From Antedon bifida (taxonomy: Eukaryota > Echinodermata > Crinoidea > Comatulida > Antedonidae): 64,000 nucleotides of DNA. Location of the stretch: the NCBI GenBank assembly GCA_963402885.1, contig OY727095.1, forward strand, positions 23,069,001 to 23,133,000. Reading direction: 5' to 3'. Position 1 is the stretch's first letter. Each line of letters starts with the position of its first letter. The translations under genes were made by a program, and so were the position numbers. The notes beneath the pieces are model-generated. The model saw nothing but the letters and a program-made list of their open reading frames with translations. It searched no databases and was not told the origin of the DNA. Of this stretch, positions 1 to 12,568 are shown in pieces.

Positions 1-3000
1 CCACCATTTTTTAGCTTATACAATCCTATCCTGTTTAACATCCTTTTTAAATTTCTAATCAGGCTCTGAATGGCATAGATTTATTCTTCTAAGTTTATCA
101 TGTGTGATTGTTAACCTTGGTAACATTCTGAGATCGAACAAGGAATATATGATTCACGATAGACAATTCATTGAGAAAATGCCTTTTCTTGTTGAAATCT
201 GAAAATAGCTGTTCTGCAACTTGAGAGTTAACCATGCCATCAAGGCCGTAGCCTTGATGGCATGTATAAAAAAGGATGCATGTTGATGGATTTCCAGTGA
301 CTGGGTGACCAACTGAACTCATGTCTCTGTAACTGAAACACCTACCAACCAAGGTAAATCAACAGTTCACCAAGTTTAGCCTTTGCAATATTTGTTTCTG
401 TTGGCTCAAACCTCATGGTTAAACAATCTTAGGTAAGCTAGCCACTACCTAGGGGTCTAGTAACTGACTAATAAATAGATAGTATGTTAGCTAGGCTAGT
501 ACTTGTAAGGTAAGCTAGGACTAACCTAGCCTAGGCATAGTAAAAAAAGAGGGACAAGCAATGAAGGCCTAGAAGCTATATAGTTACTACTATAGACTAG
601 TATAGTATAACCCCTAGTATAGTATCTAGAGTTCAGCGCATTGAGAGCTTGCTTATATGCGCTATATAAGAATGAACTATTATTATGATTTATAGGATGA
701 AACCCATTAGATCCCACTATATGAAAGCTAGCTAATTGCTCAATAGATGAATGCTTGAATGATTGTAAGGATTTTTAAATTCTACTAAAGCACTTCCACA
801 TTGATTATAACAAACAATTCTATCTGGTGATGCTTACCCAGAGCTCTGTCTGTGTGCATGTAACTACAGTATGTTTACGCCATCAGTGATGTTTATGTTT
901 CATAGCATCTTTTCTTTATTTCTTCCCATCACATGCCTGCACTTTTTAATTTCCCGTAATACCCCATAATTGCAAGCTATCTGAGAATGCCCTTCTCCAT
1001 TCTTCACAGTATTGGAAACATCGCCTGCAACATTAGCAGTAATTCGTCCTTTTCTGTGGTTGTTCCATAACTGACATTCTGCCTGGATGTTTCGCTAGCC
1101 TGAACCTCTTGTTGGTGTGCAAGTCTGTCAATCAGGTCGGATGGGCTCTAACATTTTCGAATTTAAGAAAGGCAAATGCTTCTTCAACTGTTGGTGGAAA
1201 AATAGTAGCGCTAACCATCTCCTCCTCAATGCTCATGGAGAAGTCAAGCAAGGCATAGCTTGGATTAGTATCTCACTGAACATGAGTGATCAGACCATAA
1301 TTTCCATTCTATATATATTTTCTCAGTAGTGGGCAACTGCTCAGTAACATCTTGCTTCACACCAACTATCCTGATATTTTTAACAAACTTGAAAAGATTC
1401 AGTAACAGCTAATTGATGTAAAGAGGAAGGTAATATTGAGACCAAAGCTTAGGGAAGCGGTTTATAGGAGAATTACAAAGGGCCAGAGTGCGAGAAAAGG
1501 GTGAGATAGCGCTTAATGCACAAAACCTCTAAGCACTTCACATTATTATTCCGGTAATATTTGGATAAAAATTATAGTTGTCTTCTGTTGTGGAATAACT
1601 TATATAAATAACAAAATGTATAATTTATTTACATATAATGCACACTATTTTGAGTGTCGATATTAAAATGTTTCTTATCTAATCCTTTCTCCCCGTTACA
1701 AAACAGTAAGTCAGGTTGCAACTTGTACTATGATATTGAAGGCCCCTCACATGTCCAGACAATAAAGCTACCAAGGCCTTTTACCCTATATTTATGATTA
1801 TGAATTGTATTAACAATTGGTAGGAATCTATAAAGTTTATCGCGACGCATGGTGGTAAGGGTTTGGGAGCAAACGTCACAACACGTACGTATGTGATTTG
1901 TTGTTTAAGCTCGTTCTCCTAGACAGTAGTCTGAAACTGTTTGAACTTCCCACTGACTATTTACTAGTTGAGAATATATACACTCTATAAACATCCTGGT
2001 AAAATTTCACCAGAAACTGGTTAAATTTTCACCATGATGCATTGCCTGGTCCTATTTTCCTGGTGAAATTCACAAGATTATATGTGTTGCTACTGCTATT
2101 ATTTTGACCACAATTACTGGTAAGATCATTCAGTCCTGATGAATACAGGAATGTAAAATGTATACCGTAAAACCTTGAATAAAAAACATGAATTGTGACC
2201 TTTTTCTTTCTAAACAGCAATACTAAAATTGTACAGCTAATGATCTGATCATCTTTTTACATCTTTCAAGTATCTATATAATAATATAATGAAGATTTTT
2301 TTTTATTATTCTTATGTTTACTTGTGTTATATTATTATTGACTTTTTTTTTAGTTTTATCTATCTCATTCAGATGAACGTCAGCCATAAGAAAATTGTAT
2401 TTGTTGTTTTTACTCTTTTTTTTTTGCCAAGAACAATAAATCATGATTATACTGTGACATTCTAGTGCAAACATTCTTGAAAATCTTTTTTTACCTCATC
2501 TCCAGCCCATTCAGCATTTCCTTTTTGTGGCAATAAACGAATTGTTCAGCCCATAAGTTAAATTTTTTAATGCCTCTGTTTTTGTTCTATCTTTGTAACT
2601 GAATGACTTTCTGTTGTAGAGGACTTCATATCATTGGCATATTTACATTACAACTTGTTCACAATCATTCATTCTGACTTTGAATGCATGTTTCTTCCTC
2701 TTAATCACTTTCCAATTAATACATTTGGTTAAAATAATTATATTTGTGCAGAATTCAATGTATCCACAGATAGATTCAGTTACTTTGTTTAAATTTTTAG
2801 AATTTTTAAACATATCCAAGTCTGTGCAATCTAATGCACCCTTTAATTTTCTAATATAAACAGACAAATTTCACCTCATATCAGTCACTTTTACATTTCT
2901 AAATTGCAGCAACAAAGCGTTCTGCATCTTTGATTAAATGGCTTTTTACTTTCGTACTTCATGTGAATCATCCTTTGCCATTGCGAAGAAGCTTAATGAA

Positions 3001-5290
3001 ATGAATTGAAATAAAATTTAAATTGTATGTTTTGCTCCAGTGGCTAAGGGTGGCAACAATATGGTTCAAACTGGTTTGATAAGCTGAGCAAATGGATAAT
3101 TCTTTGATGTCCGCAGTTATTTTCATACTCTTTTTGCGATCAGCCTTATTTATTGCATCTGTAACCCGTCTATTTTGTTTTATTTTTGTCCTTTCAGGTT
3201 TATTGCTTTTATTTATTTATTTTTGCGCTCTTTTAAAAAAAAAATATTAAAGAAGAAAATAAACATTTACTTGAAAATGAAATTGTTTCTTTTGAATGTT
3301 CCAAATTGTTAGATGTTATACACCATTGTACCACCACAGTGCAGCTGCGAACATCCTTGGTTTCAGTGTACAAAATTAATCTCGCCTTCATGTATGCAAG
3401 TGTAATTTTTAGAGAAAACTACTTTCAACAAAGCTTTGGTTATGTCTTGGTATCTCACTGCAGGATCCCTTTTATGTAATGTAAGCATTTGCTTACATTT
3501 TTTCACAAAGCAGTGCACCATAAACTCTCTCAAACTTGATGAATAGCATGTTTGTTAAATATCCCTTAAATATCCCATCCCATTTTTCCTTTTCTACCTG
3601 AATATACAGTAAATATATATATATAGGCACAAAATGTGAATTTGTTGCATTATTTTTATATTATATTATACTTGATCCATTCCAACAGCATTCCAAATGC
3701 ACATGTCTGCCTTCATGTAGCTACATTTCAGTTTTTATATTGTGTGTATAGTTGCAAAAAAAAGTATTTCTCTCTGAAATACCACAGATTAACATTGTCC
3801 TTCTTGGTTTCCATTAATCGGACCATCTATCTGACTTCAGACAGGTTAAAAAATTGATAGTTCAATTCAAGTTGTCTCTTTTATCAACATGAATATATCG
3901 GCAACAATTTATTGGCATAAAGAATGAATACATCAGGAATCGATGAAAGAAAATACTTATTGGAGATTTGTCTTGCACTGAAGATCATGCCGGAATTAAT
4001 CTTGTCATGTTGAAAGAAAGTATTTTGGAAAATGAAAATTTCTCATCAAAATAACTGAGCATGCAAATCACACTATTAAACTGAAGATAATAGGGATGCA
4101 ATTTCTGGTAAAACTGCAATAGATTTTGTAACACTGATATATTACTTTTACTCTTTTATTATCATCTAAGCAAATATCAATTTGTTACAAGTTGATGATG
4201 TTGGCCTTTATAACATCTCAAAAGCATTGGCCATAAGGAGTTAGTAAATCAGGAAATGACACTGTTTTATGAATGAGTATACTGAATCTGCAATCTACAA
4301 AAATGCCATCATAGCATTCGTCAATAATCAAAGCTGAAATCAACAAATACCTGTGTTATTTCATAACGCACAACATTGTTTTCTTAAAAATGCATGAAAA
4401 GAGAAACAGCAAAGAGAAATGGCAAAATGTAAACTTACCAGTCTACCACCAACAGACACTCATCATATTAACTTGTGGTTTAGAAACATCTAAATGCCTC
4501 CATTTATAAACCTTTTGTTAATGGAAGGAGACAACAAAGAACAAGATGTTAACCAGAGACATTCCTGTTTCTACACTGCAAGTAGAGGTTGAACAGTTAG
4601 GAAATACAGCTACTAATGAAGGCAGACATGTTGTACTTGTGAAGTGTGCGATCATTGTTCCAATTTGTCCATATTAAATTTGCTGTATATTCAATAGGTA
4701 GATTAATATCAATTGGCTAACTTAAATAGTACTCTCTTATTTACTAATGCATCTACTATTATTAGTTTATTTTCTCACCTCTATTATATTTTTGAAAATG
4801 ATGTGCCTCTCTGCAAGTGCCCTCTTGTTCTTGCTATTTTCAAAATTGACTATATTCATAACATTCTACCATAAAGTATTTGCCTACATTACATTTTAAT
4901 TGGAAAATTCCACTTGACTCCTTGTCAATCTGTGTCCAACCATTAAAACCAACTTGATTATCTTTTTAAAGTTATACTTTCTGTTAACATTTGTTTTTTA
5001 TTTTGTGCATAAGCACCTAATAATCTCAACCTATAATAATTGCTTCACATGTGAAGCACTATCAATGAAGTTATCTTTGTAAAGCTGTAGGCCTATTTAT
5101 GATTCCCCACATTTTCTGCATTGTATTATATAATTTTAAAAGGTTAGGAAAGTTTGTTTTTATAAAATAGCTTTTATCATCTTTGTGGACAGGGGCCTAA
5201 TCCAAAATACAATACTATTTATTATTTTATTATATTACATACCAATCACAGAGAGTGAATGTTTTGACTCAGGCAAGTTAATAACAGGTA
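1..5290. other. Gene-free AT-rich stretch with faint coding remnants
   Basis: I find no gene with exon structure here. A minus-strand stretch at about 98-352 reads as plausible protein (it contains GYGLDGMVNSQVAEQLFSDF) and looks like a scrap of a repetitive protein, but I cannot name the family. Another minus-strand stretch at about 960-1330 has short protein-like segments in more than one frame (for example SDLIDRLAHQQEVQ), again suggesting a decayed element. Around 4,430-4,700 the plus strand has weak protein-like text. The rest is low-complexity A/T sequence. A function for any of these would be a guess. Confidence 0.4.
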
Positions 5291-5319
5291 CTATATTTTG
5301 CAAAATTAGTTTGATGATG

Positions 5320-8300
5320 CACCACCTGTCTGTTGTCATGGCAACATAAAATGTTGCGGTGCCGGGACGGAATGAACATATTCAACAAAATAATACAAAA
5401 AGTTTAAATGGCTATAAAGTTTCAGTATAACATCATAAAGAACAACATATACTTACACTTGGTAAGCAAAATTATAACAATCAACCAATTGAATTATATT
5501 TGAAAAATTCAATTAAAAATATTTGCTGTAGTGGCGGGACGGAATTTTACCTGCTCTGGTACATCAAGTTGTCTACATATCTGATCAGATTTATACCAAA
5601 TGATATCAGGTTTGTTTGGTCATCTCCATTGGGATGGACCATAGGATTCCAAGCAACTAACTTCAAGGTTATCACCAATTATTTTTGTTACTAAACCTGG
5701 GTATTGATTTTTCTCATAATTAACTAAAACCCAGTCATCAACTTTGTACTTTATCGGTGCCGGTACATCTACCTCCACATTACTACCATACTCTTTCTGT
5801 TTGAATAGTGTTTTATCAAAAATTAAGGAGCCTAGAAAATCTGGCTTTTGATCTTCCACATCGTCATTGTCCAAGTATGAAATATGGATATGTTTCATTC
5901 TTGGACTGCCATAACTGGTGAATTCTTTTGCATTTGTGATAATAACTTTCCCTGTTCGAACATCTGAATAGACAGATGTCTTTAAAATTCCCCCAATCCC
6001 GTCAACTGGCCCCTTCCCATGATGGGACTCAAAATAACTCCATGTAATTTTAATATCATGGGGGTAAAGACAGGCAATTCAATAGAAACAATATTTGCTT
6101 TTAAATTGGCCCCCACAACTATCTGACCAAAAATGAACTGCATTGGTTTGAGGAACAATTTTACGAGCTAACTTGATTAAATCTTTGCAACAAATGTATG
6201 CAAGTACTTTGTCATGCCTGGCCCTGTTGGAATCGATACAATGCATGCTGATTGGCACTTAACCTCTCCAGACTCACTGTACCAAATACAGGCTGTGAAG
6301 ATGTTAAAACTTTCATGTCCAAAAAATGCCTTTGGACATCATTTCTCTGTTTATTATCATAATTCATACTGAAATCAACTTGAATTATAACTTCATGAGT
6401 GTTGACAATTCTTTTCTTTAACTCAATTAACTCTCTATGTTGCCTGATATTATTGTAGCTGTGTATCTTGTAGTGTTTATATTGCTTAAGTAATTATGTT
6501 GATGCATCAGCCCCACTTTCTGTTACTTGCTTCTTGATTGCATACTTTGTTGATGGATCAGTCTTCCACTGAAAATAGGAAACTGCAGTCTCTAAGCCCT
6601 GAAGATCTTGTACCACTTGGTTGATGTACTCATTTCCATCTGAACAATTCAAGCACTCACCATAAGCAAAGCTCTTCTTTAATGGGTCACACATGACATT
6701 GATATGAAATCCTTGATATGAGGAATGTCAGCTTTGTTCCTTTTTATCATCTCAAGCAGCATGCTTAAATTCTCGCAGTATTCACATGCACATGAGTTCT
6801 CGGGCATATCATCTTTAAAGAAAATATACTTCTTCTTAATAAACCTGTAGAGTAATCTATATGAAACCTTCATATCATCATTATCAGAATTTATCAAGCC
6901 CACAATTTCTTTCACAGTCCAAAGCAGGTAGTGTCTTGGGTGTTAGAGACTGTTGTGATTGTCATCTTTACCAATGTAAACACTATTTCTTCTTCCAGGG
7001 CACGTGTAAGAAATGTTTGCCCTCTTCAAAAATTGTGTGATCCATTCAGTCGCCCAGTCTGAATATGTAGGTCGGCCACCTATAAAGAAAGAAATTACAT
7101 TATTATTGTAATACATTTTGATACAGCTTCTGGATTTCAAATAAGCACTACTGTACACATTATAAAGGATAATGAATCATTTGTCAATTGTTTGTAAATT
7201 TAACATGCTTTTTTCAACTACAAATCTCCTTATTGCATACATGTGAGATTATCCCATCTCCCATCTTCCATGCTCTTACTCATGGTTAATAATGTTATAA
7301 TAAAATTAAACAAACAATAAATGTGTATAGGCCTATATGCTCTCTAACTGAACACTGAACTAAATTAATTTACAAAAAACGTAATGCCCTAATATAGTTT
7401 TGCATTAACAAATACTCCTTATTACATCCCCAAACAATTACACAAATCCTAACCCCCATCCCCTCCTTTGTGTTCCCTACCCTATGGTCTAAACAAATAA
7501 TTTATTAATAAATTAAAATAATATATTGGAATGTATTTGCTACACTATATTTAAGTAAAATTCATTTAAAAAAAAAAATAAAAATTACAGTATATTCAAT
7601 AATGGTGTAAAACCAGTTCAGTTTTATTAGTTTAAATTCTGAACATTTTTTATTAAAACATGAAAGTGAAACCTACCTCTCACACCCACTAGCTTTGGTG
7701 ATTTTATACGATCGATCAATTTCTCTTTGGAGTTTGGAGTAAAGTTTCCAACAATCTGCAGCAATTTCAATTTTTTTCGGAGTTGACGACGGTAATGCCT
7801 CTGAGGCTTTATTTAATGCTCTCGACATTGCTTGCCGGTTGACAAAGGAGGTTTTTTTGTCTGCTGTGTCCTGTGGTGATGATAGTTCTTTCCTTTCTTG
7901 GGCTTTTTTCCTCTTCCTTTCTCTGTCTTTCTTTCTATGCTTCCAATTTTGCTGCGTCATTCTTGATTTTTTGTCTCTTGTCCCTCTTTTGCATCTTTTC
8001 ATATTCTCGATAACCTTCTATCGGATCGGATTGGACAAACTTTTAACCAATCAAGTCTTGTGTCTACTCAAGTGTGGCAATTTCATAAACCAATGTGTTT
8101 TTTTATATTTAAATATAGATAAAATCATCAATTTTTTGTGTATTGTGTTTAAATAGAAATTCTACAATTAAAGAACAAAAAAAGCTGCGTATATTCTACA
8201 GCTAAATAGAATCGTATTCGATTTTATTGTACCTTTTGCAACAAACTCATGAATAATTTATTAAAAAAAATTATTTTTTATCAATAAAGGTGAGAATTTA

Positions 8301-8760
8301 TTAGGTAATGATTTCTATTTGCAGAAGGACTAAATTAGAACTAAAATCAATCAATATGAATGTACAAATAGAGACCAAACAGAATGAAAGTATGATTAGA
8401 TTAGTAGGACAGAATTTGAACAAGTGGCGGGACGGAAAACTAATTAAAGACTAATTAAAAAATATTTATATTTTATTTATTAAATCTAAATACACATAGT
8501 CAATATAATTCAAATTTTGGCAAAGTTTCATAAAAAATGATCTAAGGGTATAGTAGTAACAACAATATATAGCATCTGAAAGGTGGCGGGACAGAATTTA
8601 ACCAATGAAAAATTTAAAAATTTAAGATAAAAAAAAAAAAAAATCGAAAATCACACATTTAGGCTTGGATACCCTAAATATTCAAATATTTAATTAAACA
8701 ATAACTCATCACAATATTAGAAAACAAGCTTTATTTATAATTCCGCCACGTAAAAAATAT
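5320..8760 (-). mobile_element. Decayed DNA transposon with GGCGGGACGGAA subterminal repeats
   Basis: The element surrounds transposase-like coding traces at 5,620-8,002. Its outer parts carry a recurring motif close to GTGGCGGGACGGAA, at about 5,361, 5,531, 8,424 and 8,583 on the plus strand, with a related inverted string near 8,739-8,749. Such clustering around a transposase gene is typical of subterminal binding repeats. I could not fix the exact terminal inverted repeats or a target-site duplication, so the limits are approximate. It is a plain DNA transposon and no capsid or envelope gene is visible. The superfamily is not certain. Confidence 0.6.
5620..8002 (-). pseudogene. DDE transposase-like pseudogene
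   Basis: Read on the minus strand from 8,002 down, the traces run in this order. First is a lysine/arginine-rich N-terminal piece (7,673-8,002) ending in a splice-like donor. Next comes a segment starting GGRPTYSDW with a TCPGRRNSVYIGKD string (about 7,090-6,950). Then follows a helical part with CACEYCENLSMLLEM. A core has a QVDFSMNY string and an HFWSDSCGGQFKSKY string, resembling first and second acidic motifs. Next is FESHHGKGPVDGIGG at about 6,010-6,050, and last a chromo-like C-terminus (KYKVDDWVLVNYEKNQYPG). The HGKGPVDGIGG and SDSCGGQFK strings recall a transposase-like family repeated in many aquatic animal genomes. The reading frame is broken by several stops and frame changes, so the copy is dead. 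The superfamily assignment is open. Confidence 0.65.
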
Positions 8761-9689
8761 GCTAATTTATATTTGATCACATGACACGCAAAATATGTTT
8801 TCCGATGAAAAAACCCTGGCCTTACTTTGGTTTTATATTCTTGAAACCAGACTAGCCATGGACTATCTACTTGAAAAATGACAGCAGAAGGTGTTCATTT
8901 ATGTTTTTTTTTAAATTGTGCTAGAATTTTGTTTTAATGGAACAGTGTAGAGCTTGTACTATATTCCAGGGTCTAGCATGTTTAATTATTGAATTGGAGC
9001 AAATAAGAAAAGATACATTTATTATTGGTAAGGAACCATTGTGAAGAGTAAGAAGATTAAAACCAATACAAAAACTGCCTGGAAAATCTAGTATGAAATC
9101 TAGCCACGCCCCTAAATTTAACTATTAATTTGCTTTGAAACCATGCAACAGTACAGTTAAAGTCAATTCAAACGGCCAAATGAAATCAGCTCACCTCCAC
9201 CTTCTCTAACAGAAATGATCAAGTTGATTATTCTAAATTAGAAATCCCTATAAAAGATGACAACATGGCCTTTTTCATATTGGAACTGATGCCAAGAGAA
9301 TAATTTTCCTAAATAAATTCTTACCGCCGCTGTCCAAACATGCGAGTAAAATTACTAGTGACTTTATTCTGTATTTCAAAATAATTTGTAGCACTAGCAT
9401 GTGATAAATTTGCGCACGCGACTGCAGCCATATAGATGGTCTTGTTATTTTACCAATTATTAATTTATTTCTGCCTTGCATAGCATAAAAATGAAATATA
9501 GGCCTATTAAAATTGTTTTGTGTTACTCTATAGATCGGACAGGACAACAAACACAGATAAACCATCATTTGATGGAAATGTCATTTATTATAATGACGAA
9601 TACTTAATGTGTATAATTGGTAAAACATAGTGACATATTTTAGCACAAATCACTATAGTATAAAACTGAATTATATTATACAGATATTG

Positions 9690-10200
9690 ACTGCTTAGAG
9701 GTTAAATATAAGATTTGACATCCCCGACATCCCGAAGCGCTGAGGGAAATATATTTCCTTGAACAATATATCATTCCCAAGGGGTTGTAAAAATCTTATA
9801 TTTTATCGATATAAAAGGTGATATCTGTTATATTACATAGCCAACAACAAGTTGAATATCTACTACTGCTGGGTCGGGTGTAGCTAGGCCTCCTTTGTAA
9901 TAAGCCTGCCTAGTTAGGCATTCACCTTACCTTGCGAAAAATAATAAAAATACAGATAATTACTAATTAATGATTCCTTGGCAATAAAATATTCACTTAG
10001 GCCTAGGTCGTTTAAATTAACAGAAGAATTTCCATCAATAACCTACATTTATCAGGTAGGCCGAATAATTTGTCTTCTTCGAGGAGCCAAATCACTGGAT
10101 GTTCAGCGTGCCGCACGTACCAGGTTACTACCGTGAGTATTAACCAATCACAAACGGTCTTTCATCACATCTAGGGAGGACTAATAACAAATGAGGGTGC
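9690..10200 (+). repeat. Dispersed repeat, inverted match to 35,560-36,290
   Basis: Sequence from about 9,690 to 10,200 matches the reverse complement of about 35,885-36,290. It starts with an ACAGATAT string and includes a GATATCTGTTATATTAC string near 9,820-9,836, an AACAACAAGTTGAATATCTA string, AGGCATTCACCTTACCTT and CCAATCACAAACGGTCTTTC. Part of the far end also recurs near 42,060-42,105 (GGGCTAATAACAAATGAGAG). This is a non-autonomous dispersed element of at least 700 bp. No coding capacity is visible. Confidence 0.6.
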
Positions 10201-10754
10201 TATGTAATAATAATAATAATAATAATATTTATTCGGCAAAAGTTTTTAAAAGTACGTTTTACATTTCATCTTGCCAGGAGCAAGTAATAGGCATGAGCCC
10301 AAACAGAAAACTGCTCTTACTCCATCATTATTATAAAATACAAAAATAACAAAACTAAGTAGTACAAATTAATTTTTAATAAAATAAACATCTATACCTC
10401 TATAAATCTACTTGAAATATAAAATTGGCTGTAGATAAGATGAAGTCTTGGTGTCAGCGCCAAATCAAAACGGGGAAGAAAGGGGTGGTCGGAGGGAAAT
10501 TGAGTTTGTAAATTCTCAGAAGAATGCTTAGAGATGGAGTGTATGGAAGAAAAAGAATGCTAAAACAATTAAAACTTCATTTAGCTACTCAGAAAAAAGG
10601 GAATTAAGTGTTTTAAAATACTTTTAATTTGAAACTCATATATATTACTGAGTTTGAAACTGGTTTTTCTTGTTGCCATAGAATATAATATAATTATATA
10701 TACAGTTATATTATTTGATATATGTTATTTATATACATTATTTGTATTTAATAC

Positions 10755-10918
10755 AGGTTCAGATCTGTGTACACTATCAAACTTTATGTGACAAAAAAAT
10801 TTGATGTGCCCATATATGGACATGATGATGTCATATTACTACCATATTTCGGCATATCACTACCATATTTGGTCACATCACACATTTTGTGAAACTAGTT
10901 TTATGGTGTAGACAGAGA
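10755..10918 (+). mobile_element. Short MITE with CTGTGTACACTATCAAACT ends
   Basis: The left end reads CTGTGTACACTATCAAACTT. The right end, read in reverse complement, is CTCTGTCTACACCATAAAAC, so the two ends are imperfect inverted repeats about 160 bp apart. A related copy with CTCTGTCTACACTATCAAAC lies at about 59,119-59,210. It has no coding capacity and the family is unknown. Confidence 0.5.
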
Positions 10919-11558
10919 TTGAGAGTTTCATAAAAAAAATTGATAACTACAGTAGCAACTTTCAGATTTCTTTAGAAGATGATGAGGTACATGCTGGAGA
11001 GAAATATTGGCAAGTTGTTCAAGCAATTAATTATCCTACCCTAATTTTTTTTTAACCTAAAATTGTTTGTCTTTCTTTCAATATCTCAACTTAGTAAACT
11101 GGATTTCATTAGATGGATAGATGGATGGTATGTACCAACATTAAGCAAAAATTACTGAAATTTGCTTTTACATAAACTACTCGGTAAAAACCTTAGTGTA
11201 GCAATAGTATTAAACATTGACAAATTATAAAAAAAGATCTCTATACAGTATATATACTGTATATCATATATATCATTATGTGCAATATGTACTGAAATTC
11301 TCTCTGGAATAAATTTATATAACTCAGTATAAAACCTATTGTAGGATTCATAAAATTTAGTATAATTAAACCTAGACAAAATATTCATCTATCTATTTTT
11401 CATTTTTACGTGTCTATTTTAAAAATTAAAATAATAAAATTTACAATATTCTGTTATCTACGTTAATTTCTTATATAGCTTACAGTTTAAAATGTTTCTT
11501 AATATTTCTTTATAGATAAAATTGTATGAGTATAAGGATTATATAGGATTATTATAAT

Positions 11559-12568
11559 TCAAACTCTATATTCATTTAAGTATGATCTATATTCAGTTGG
11601 CTGCTTATGTACAAAGTCATCAGACATGAAATCCGAATGCTTGGTTCTGTCAATCGAAGATATCGATATCCCTGAATCACACATTGATACTCCTGAATCA
11701 ACCTTTGGCTGTTCAATAGTAACAGCCTGAAAACCAGTAATTTGCTTGAGAGATGCAAGTGAAGCTAACTGAAACTCGTCATCACTTATCTTACTATTTT
11801 GGAAATCGAAGTCTTGAAGACTTATGTGCATCAAATTTGACTGGGTGGGCATTAAACTACACTCTTCTGATTTTCTGCAAATTTTTACTTCATTATTAAT
11901 TGGATGCGAGACTCGTTGCTGCTTTGCCTTTAAGCGAACAGCAATTTCATCAGGAATTTCATTGTAATTGAAAAACCAATCATCATCTTTCTCAATTTTT
12001 TTTTTCATTTCATCAATAGCTTTTTCAAGATCTACCCCTGCATCTGTTGCCGATGCCCAAGACTGAAGAGCAGGTATGTTGAAAACATGTGTTGCACTTT
12101 GTTTCTTCATGCCATTTAAGTGGTAGTACATTTGTTCCATATGGTCCATCAACTGGTATTTCATCAGAGATGTCAAAGGTTGTGGTATGTCAGTTTCAAA
12201 TGAGTAACTCATATATGCAACAACAAACTTTTCAGGATTCTTTTCATACTCAACTCGTTGAACGCGTAAGAATATTGAAAAGATATCACCACAGGCTTCC
12301 TCTTTCGTTTGCATTGAAATATCCCGGTAATTAGCCCGCCATTTTAGCTGTGTACCTTGTGAGCATATCACAATGATCTTATCTGCTTCTTCACATTCTC
12401 TTGCTATCCATTCATTGACACCCTTTCCAATAGCATTGCTTCCATAGAGGGCGGTGTGCACATCAAACTTGCAGCAATTGCTCAGAAAGTTACAAACATT
12501 CAAAACAACATTGTTATGACTTGGATGGTCAAATGAATGCACAACAAATATACGTTTCACTCTAATGC
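11559..12568 (-). CDS. Terminal exon of the IL-17 receptor-like gene: SEFIR domain and tail
   Basis: This exon codes for the whole intracellular signalling region apart from a short juxtamembrane part. The acceptor is TATCCGCAG with the exon starting at 12,568; upstream codons in the same frame are intron. SEFIR begins with IRVKRIFVVHSFD, continues through a helix to NEWIARECEEADKIIVIC and SQGTQLKW, and ends around the KYQLMDHMEQMYYHLNG and DDDWFFNYNE region. The last 110 or so residues are rich in serine and acidic residues, including DSGVSMCDSGISISS, and could be phosphorylated. Keeping SEFIR plus tail in one large 3' exon fits the usual layout of IL-17 receptor genes. Confidence 0.92.

Larger units (their letters stand above)
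7839..11558. other. Repeat-rich stretch before the receptor gene
   Basis: Apart from the right end of the transposon and the repeats listed separately, I see no gene. The stretch includes a (TAA)n microsatellite at about 10,204-10,230, a LINE-like 3' tail in reverse (TTTATTCGG after the microsatellite) and AT-rich simple sequence. A short palindrome, TACAGTATATATACTGTA, lies near 11,246. The open frame on the minus strand at 9,275-9,568 has no family resemblance I can see. Confidence 0.4.

Noticed and set aside
7839-8156. 105-residue plus-strand frame
   Set aside because: Antisense of the lysine/arginine-rich start of the transposase relic.
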